A stretch of DNA of 10,206 bases. Origin: an uncultured Lysobacter sp. (lineage in GTDB: Bacteria > Pseudomonadota > Gammaproteobacteria > Xanthomonadales > Xanthomonadaceae). The notes under the pieces are model-generated. The model made no database searches and was not told where the DNA came from. It saw nothing but the letters and a program-made list of their open reading frames with translations. Shown piece after piece: positions 7,679-10,206 of this stretch. Each line of letters starts with the position of its first letter. Within the stretch, counting starts at the first letter, position 1. The translations under genes were made by a program, and so were the position numbers. The DNA lies in the NCBI GenBank assembly GCA_902805755.1, contig CADCUA010000127.1, positions 1 through 10,206 of the forward strand, written 5' to 3'.

Positions 7679-8143
7679 TCACCGCGGCATTGCCTGCGGA
7701 GTGACCGGCCGGCTGTACCACTGGCTCGCATCCTCCTGCCAACCGGCCGCGAGATACAGCGCCCGTGCGGCCGCGTTGTCGCGCGCGGTTTCGAGCATCA
7801 GGCCTGCGGCTTCATCGTCGCGGGCGAAATCCGCTGCCGCGTCGAGCAGGGCGCGCGCGGCGCCGGCGCGGCGTGCCGCCGCGTCGACGAACAGGTCGTT
7901 GAGAATCCAGATACGCGCCATGCGCACGGACGAGAACATCGGATAAAGCTGGGTGAAGCCGACCGCATGCCCATCGCGTTCGGCCAGGAGAATGACCGAC
8001 TCGCGGCGCGACAGCCGCTCGTGCAGCCAGTCATGCGCAGCTTTCGGATCGGCGGGCTGCGCATAGAACTGCCGGTAGGCATCGAACAGCGGCGCGACGC
8101 GATCCAGATCGGCGTGCGTTGCCCGGCGGACGCAGATGTTCAT
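7679..8143 (-). CDS. GNAT family N-acetyltransferase
   Basis: The 154-residue protein has the GNAT fold that transfers acetyl from acetyl-CoA to an amine. The N-terminus (VRRATHADLDRVAPLFDAYR) is the usual beta1-alpha1. VGFTQLYPMFSS (61-72) and IWILNDLFV (78-86) are conserved in a common proteobacterial subgroup. Motif A is R91-x-x-G94-x-A96, the pyrophosphate-binding loop, and motif B is NAAARALYLAAGW (123-135). The substrate cannot be told from sequence. It is followed after 2 nt by the OGT-like gene, so the two share an mRNA. One might modify proteins and the other small amines or protein N-termini, but no functional link is shown. A weak TAAGCT (minus strand, 8175-8180) could be its -10. 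Confidence 0.88.
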   Translation of the reverse strand: MNICVRRATHADLDRVAPLFDAYRQFYAQPADPKAAHDWLHERLSRRESVILLAERDGHAVGFTQLYPMFSSVRMARIWILNDLFVDAAARRAGAARALLDAAADFARDDEAAGLMLETARDNAAARALYLAAGWQEDASQWYSRPVTPQAMPR

Positions 8144-8801
8144 GGCATGTCCCGGAAGCGGAAGCAGGCGGGCAAGCTTAGGCGATCCCCGCCTGCGCCC
8201 GCGAGCACCGGCAGCTCAGGCGTCAGGGCGCTCACCGAGCCCGCACACAAGTCTCGCGGCTCAAACAGCGCCATGGCCCACGCTCCAGATCCCATGGCCG
8301 GCGCTTTTTGCCCCGGGCGTGGAGCCCGGACCGCCATCTGCGGAACTTTCTGCTCGATGAGCGGGCCCCGGAGTTCGGACGATGGGGCTTTTTGCCCGAT
8401 TGATGGCGCTTTTTGCCCCATCGACGGCGCTCGGAGCGCGGCGGTCGGGGCGTATTGCCTCGCGGTTGGCGCTCAAAGTGCCAGCGGCCGGGCTTTCTAC
8501 CCGGTGCATCGGGCTTTTAGCGCCATGGGCCGCGCTGTTTACCCGGTGCGTCGGGCTTGGAGCGCCATCGTCCGGGGTCTTTGCCAAGTGCATGCAACGC
8601 CGAGACGTGCGCTATACCCCTTCAGGCTCTTACCCGTGGGTTGTGCTCCCTCGCGGAAGCTGCCTTCGTGTCGGGCGGATAGGGCAGGTGGCCACACCGG
8701 CACCGCGCGCCCTGACAGTTCGTCCAGGCCGGCGCCGCTCAACCCAGGTGTTCGCACGCGCCTGCGTAGTGGTCCGCCGCCGATCGCCCGGCGGCCAGGC
8801 A
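8144..8801. other. 658-bp gene-free gap between prfA and the GNAT gene
   Basis: No ORF in this gap is convincing. The centre (8301-8594) is the 21-bp dyad array described separately. The left flank has looser copies of the same units, for example GCGCTCACCGAGC at 8228-8240 and CAGCGCCATGG at 8266-8276, but out of phase. The right flank (8595-8801) shows only faint similarity and then a GC-rich hairpin (GCCGCC 8776-8781 / GGCGGC 8790-8795) after the prfA stop, without a T-run. The promoter of the GNAT-OGT pair must lie in the left part. Confidence 0.6.
8301..8594. repeat. Array of 14 degenerate 21-bp tandem units of two alternating dyad types
   Basis: Cutting the sequence every 21 nt from 8301 gives fourteen in-phase units. 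Column 1 is G in all 14, column 4 is C in 13, and columns 3, 11 and 13 are each 12 of 14. Two types alternate. Type A has a core like GGGCTTTTTGCCC (units 1, 3, 5, 6, 8, 10, 12, 14). Type B has a core like GCGCTCGGAGCGC (units 2, 4, 7, 9, 11, 13). Column 9 is T in every A and A in every B unit; the order is A-B throughout except for adjacent A units at 8385 and 8406. Both cores are small palindromes, so the array is a row of mini-hairpins two helical turns apart. Since 21 is a multiple of three, all frames read heptapeptide repeats. One plus frame (ATG at 8273, stop at 8890) is open throughout, with GAFCPID-like units, and places variable columns 2, 8 and 14 at third codon positions. It lacks an RBS and runs antisense into prfA, so I do not call it a gene. 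Confidence 0.85.
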
Positions 8802-9887
8802 TCAGTTGGAATCGGTCAGCCGTGCCAGTTCGTCGGCCTGGTGCTCCTGCTGCAGGCGGCCAACGAGTGCGTCGAGCTCTCCCGTCATGACATTCGGCAG
8901 GTCATACAGCGTCAGGCCCTCGACGCGATGGTCGGTGATGCGGCCCTGCGGGAAGTTGTAGGTACGGATGCGCTGGCTGCGGTCGCCGCTGCCGACCTGC
9001 AGCTTGCGTGTCGCGGCCTGCGCTGCCGCAGCTTTGGCCGCCTGCGCATCCGTGAGCATCGCGCGCAGGCGCTTCATCGCCTTGTCGCGGTTTGCGTGCT
9101 GGCTGCGCTCGGTCTGGCTTTCGACCACGACGCCCGACGGAAGATGGGTGATGCGGATCGCCGAGTCGGTCTTGTTGACGTGCTGGCCGCCGGCGCCGGA
9201 CGAGCGGAACGTGTCCACGCGCAGGTCGGCGGCATTGATCTCGATCGGCTCGCCCTCGGCTTCCACCGGAATGATCGCCACCGTGGCCGCCGACGTATGG
9301 ATGCGGCCCTGCGACTCGGTTTCCGGCACGCGCTGCACGCGATGCGTGCCCGATTCGAACTTGAGCTGCGAGTACGCGCCGCGGCCTTCGATACGCGCGA
9401 TGACCTCCTTGAAGCCGCCGTGCTCGCCCGGACTTGCCGATTCGACCTCGACCTTCCAGCCCTGGCGCTCGGCATAACGCGAATACATGCGGAACAGGTC
9501 GCCGGCGAAGATCGCCGCCTCGTCACCGCCGGTGCCGGCGCGGACTTCGAGGTAGATATCGCTCTCGTCGCGCGGGTCCTTCGGGATCAGGTGCGCGAGC
9601 AGTTCCACGTCCAGCTGCTGCAGGCGCTCGCTCGCGGCGGCGATCTCGTCGTCGGCAAGTTCGCGCAGTTCCGGATCGGCGCGCATCGCTTCGGCGGTCG
9701 CAAGGTCCTGTCGTGCGCGCGATTCGGCAGCGAGCGCGACGGCGACGGGCTCGAGCTGCGAAAACTCGCGCGAATACCGGCGGAAACGGTCCGCATCGCC
9801 GATCACGCCCGGGTCCGAAAGCAGGCGCTCGAGTTCCTCGCGGCGTTCGGCCAGGGCTTCGAGTTTGCGGCGCAGCGAAGGGGTCAT
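8802..9887 (-). CDS. prfA: Peptide chain release factor 1
   Basis: RF1 reads UAA and UAG stop codons in the ribosomal A site and triggers release of the finished peptide. The product is 361 residues, the usual length. The codon-recognition tripeptide is Pro188-Glu189-Thr190 (the PxT motif of RF1, as opposed to SPF of RF2). The catalytic GGQ is 233-235 in [14 protein letters not shown], with Gln235 the residue methylated by Prm[19 protein letters not shown] and the ITHLPSG that follows GGQ are family hallmarks. Motif numbering is identical to E. coli RF1, which supports the ATG at 9887. The gene follows hemA on the same strand after 86 nt, the common hemA-prfA order. The prmC gene that often comes next is not in this window. 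Confidence 0.97.
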   Translation of the reverse strand: MTPSLRRKLEALAERREELERLLSDPGVIGDADRFRRYSREFSQLEPVAVALAAESRARQDLATAEAMRADPELRELADDEIAAASERLQQLDVELLAHLIPKDPRDESDIYLEVRAGTGGDEAAIFAGDLFRMYSRYAERQGWKVEVESASPGEHGGFKEVIARIEGRGAYSQLKFESGTHRVQRVPETESQGRIHTSAATVAIIPVEAEGEPIEINAADLRVDTFRSSGAGGQHVNKTDSAIRITHLPSGVVVESQTERSQHANRDKAMKRLRAMLTDAQAAKAAAAQAATRKLQVGSGDRSQRIRTYNFPQGRITDHRVEGLTLYDLPNVMTGELDALVGRLQQEHQADELARLTDSN

Positions 9888-9973
9888 CGGAAGTCCGGGT
9901 CAGGCAGGCGTGGGTGAACAGACGCAGTGCGACATCGAGGCGATGCAGACGCACCGCGCATCATTCGACGTCG

Positions 9974-10206
9974 CTAGCGGTTGCGCATGCCCGGATCGGT
10001 CACGGTCGGCTCGACCGAGGTGGCATCGGGCGGGACGCTGCCGCTCGGCGCGGGGAACATCTTTTCTGCTGCACGCGCGAGATCCGCATTGCCCAGCAGC
10101 GCCGCTTCACGCAGCGCCACGGTCGGTGCATGCAGCAGGCGGTTGGTCAGCGTGTGTGCAAGCAGGACGAGTGCTTCATCGGCGGGCATGCCCGCTGCGA
10201 GGTGCT
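9974..10206 (-). CDS. hemA: Glutamyl-tRNA reductase, C-terminal end (partial)
   Basis: HemA reduces glutamyl-tRNA with NADPH to glutamate-1-semialdehyde, the first committed step of C5-pathway tetrapyrrole synthesis. Only the last 76 or so residues are in the window, and the gene continues past the right edge. The stretch LAHTLTNRLLHAPTVALREAA is the highly conserved part of the C-terminal dimerisation domain. It is followed by a Pro/Ser-rich tail (PAPSGSVPPDATSVEPT) that many HemA proteins lack or vary. Position directly upstream of prfA on the same strand fits the usual hemA-prfA gene order and supports the call. Confidence 0.9.
   Translation of the reverse strand, partial: HLAAGMPADEALVLLAHTLTNRLLHAPTVALREAALLGNADLARAAEKMFPAPSGSVPPDATSVEPTVTDPGMRNR

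Noticed and set aside
7677..7742. Longer OGT-like start at 7742
   Set aside because: It would overlap the GNAT gene by 64 bp and add residues with no family match. The ATG at 7676 fits coupling and the family's N-terminus.
8301..8594. CRISPR array
   Set aside because: Units are contiguous with no unique spacers, are diverged from each other, and no cas gene is present.
8776..8795. Hairpin GCCGCC/GGCGGC after the prfA stop as an intrinsic terminator
   Set aside because: The stem is only 6 bp and is not followed by a T-run on the minus strand. It may be a weak pause at most.
7088..8890. 600-residue plus-strand open frame antisense to the OGT and GNAT genes
   Set aside because: Composition is Arg/Ala/Pro-rich with no domain, as expected for the shadow frame of GC-rich genes; the sense-strand proteins have clear family motifs. 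Only its end over the dyad array is discussed.
9318..9326. PET in place of PAT in the RF1 codon-recognition motif
   Set aside because: The middle residue of the PxT motif varies, and PET is common in RF1 of other bacteria such as Bacillus.
8382..9917. 511-residue plus-strand open frame with GGAG 8 nt before its ATG
   Set aside because: Most of it is antisense to prfA, whose motifs are all intact. The RBS-like GGAG is part of a type B repeat unit.

Overview
The window is GC-rich DNA with the look of a gammaproteobacterium of the Xanthomonadaceae/Lysobacteraceae (Lysobacter, Luteimonas, Xanthomonas and relatives). The best family clue is a TPR-glycosyltransferase very close in motifs and residue spacing to the O-GlcNAc-transferase-like protein of Xanthomonas campestris. 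A secreted metzincin protease and the wrbA-DUF2069 pair agree with this. The organism is an inference from remembered family resemblance; no search was run.

Layout. (1) 1-1444: a secreted zinc metalloprotease (+) stands alone between two strong intrinsic terminators, 1-34 and 1417-1444. (2) 1468-2966, minus strand: wrbA, a DUF2069 membrane protein overlapping it by 4 bp, and a single-domain asparaginase-like protein that may have its own promoter. (3) 3178-5323, plus strand: YihY-family membrane protein, TlpA-like thioredoxin and acylphosphatase, each pair joined by a 4-bp ATGA/GTGA overlap, so almost certainly one operon. (4) 5324-5594: a gene-free gap with a short CCGATC tandem repeat and a stem-loop, followed by a SemiSWEET-like small membrane protein (5595-5888). 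(5) 5937-8143, minus strand: a GNAT acetyltransferase directly followed (2-nt gap) by the OGT-like glycosyltransferase. The convergent ends of the SemiSWEET and OGT genes lie in a perfect 12-bp inverted repeat. (6) 8144-8801: a gene-free gap holding fourteen in-phase, degenerate 21-bp tandem units (8301-8594) of two alternating types, each a small dyad. (7) 8802-10206, minus strand: prfA (release factor 1) and the 3' end of hemA, the usual hemA-prfA order.

How it fits together: most genes are housekeeping or widely conserved (translation termination, tetrapyrrole synthesis, quinone reduction, envelope redox). The parts that stand out are the 21-bp alternating dyad array downstream of prfA, the inverted repeat shared by two convergent gene ends, the GNAT-OGT pair, and the half-size asparaginase. 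I see no transposase, integrase, CRISPR array, tRNA or rRNA. No clearly new multi-gene system is evident; the 21-bp array is the best candidate for something undescribed.
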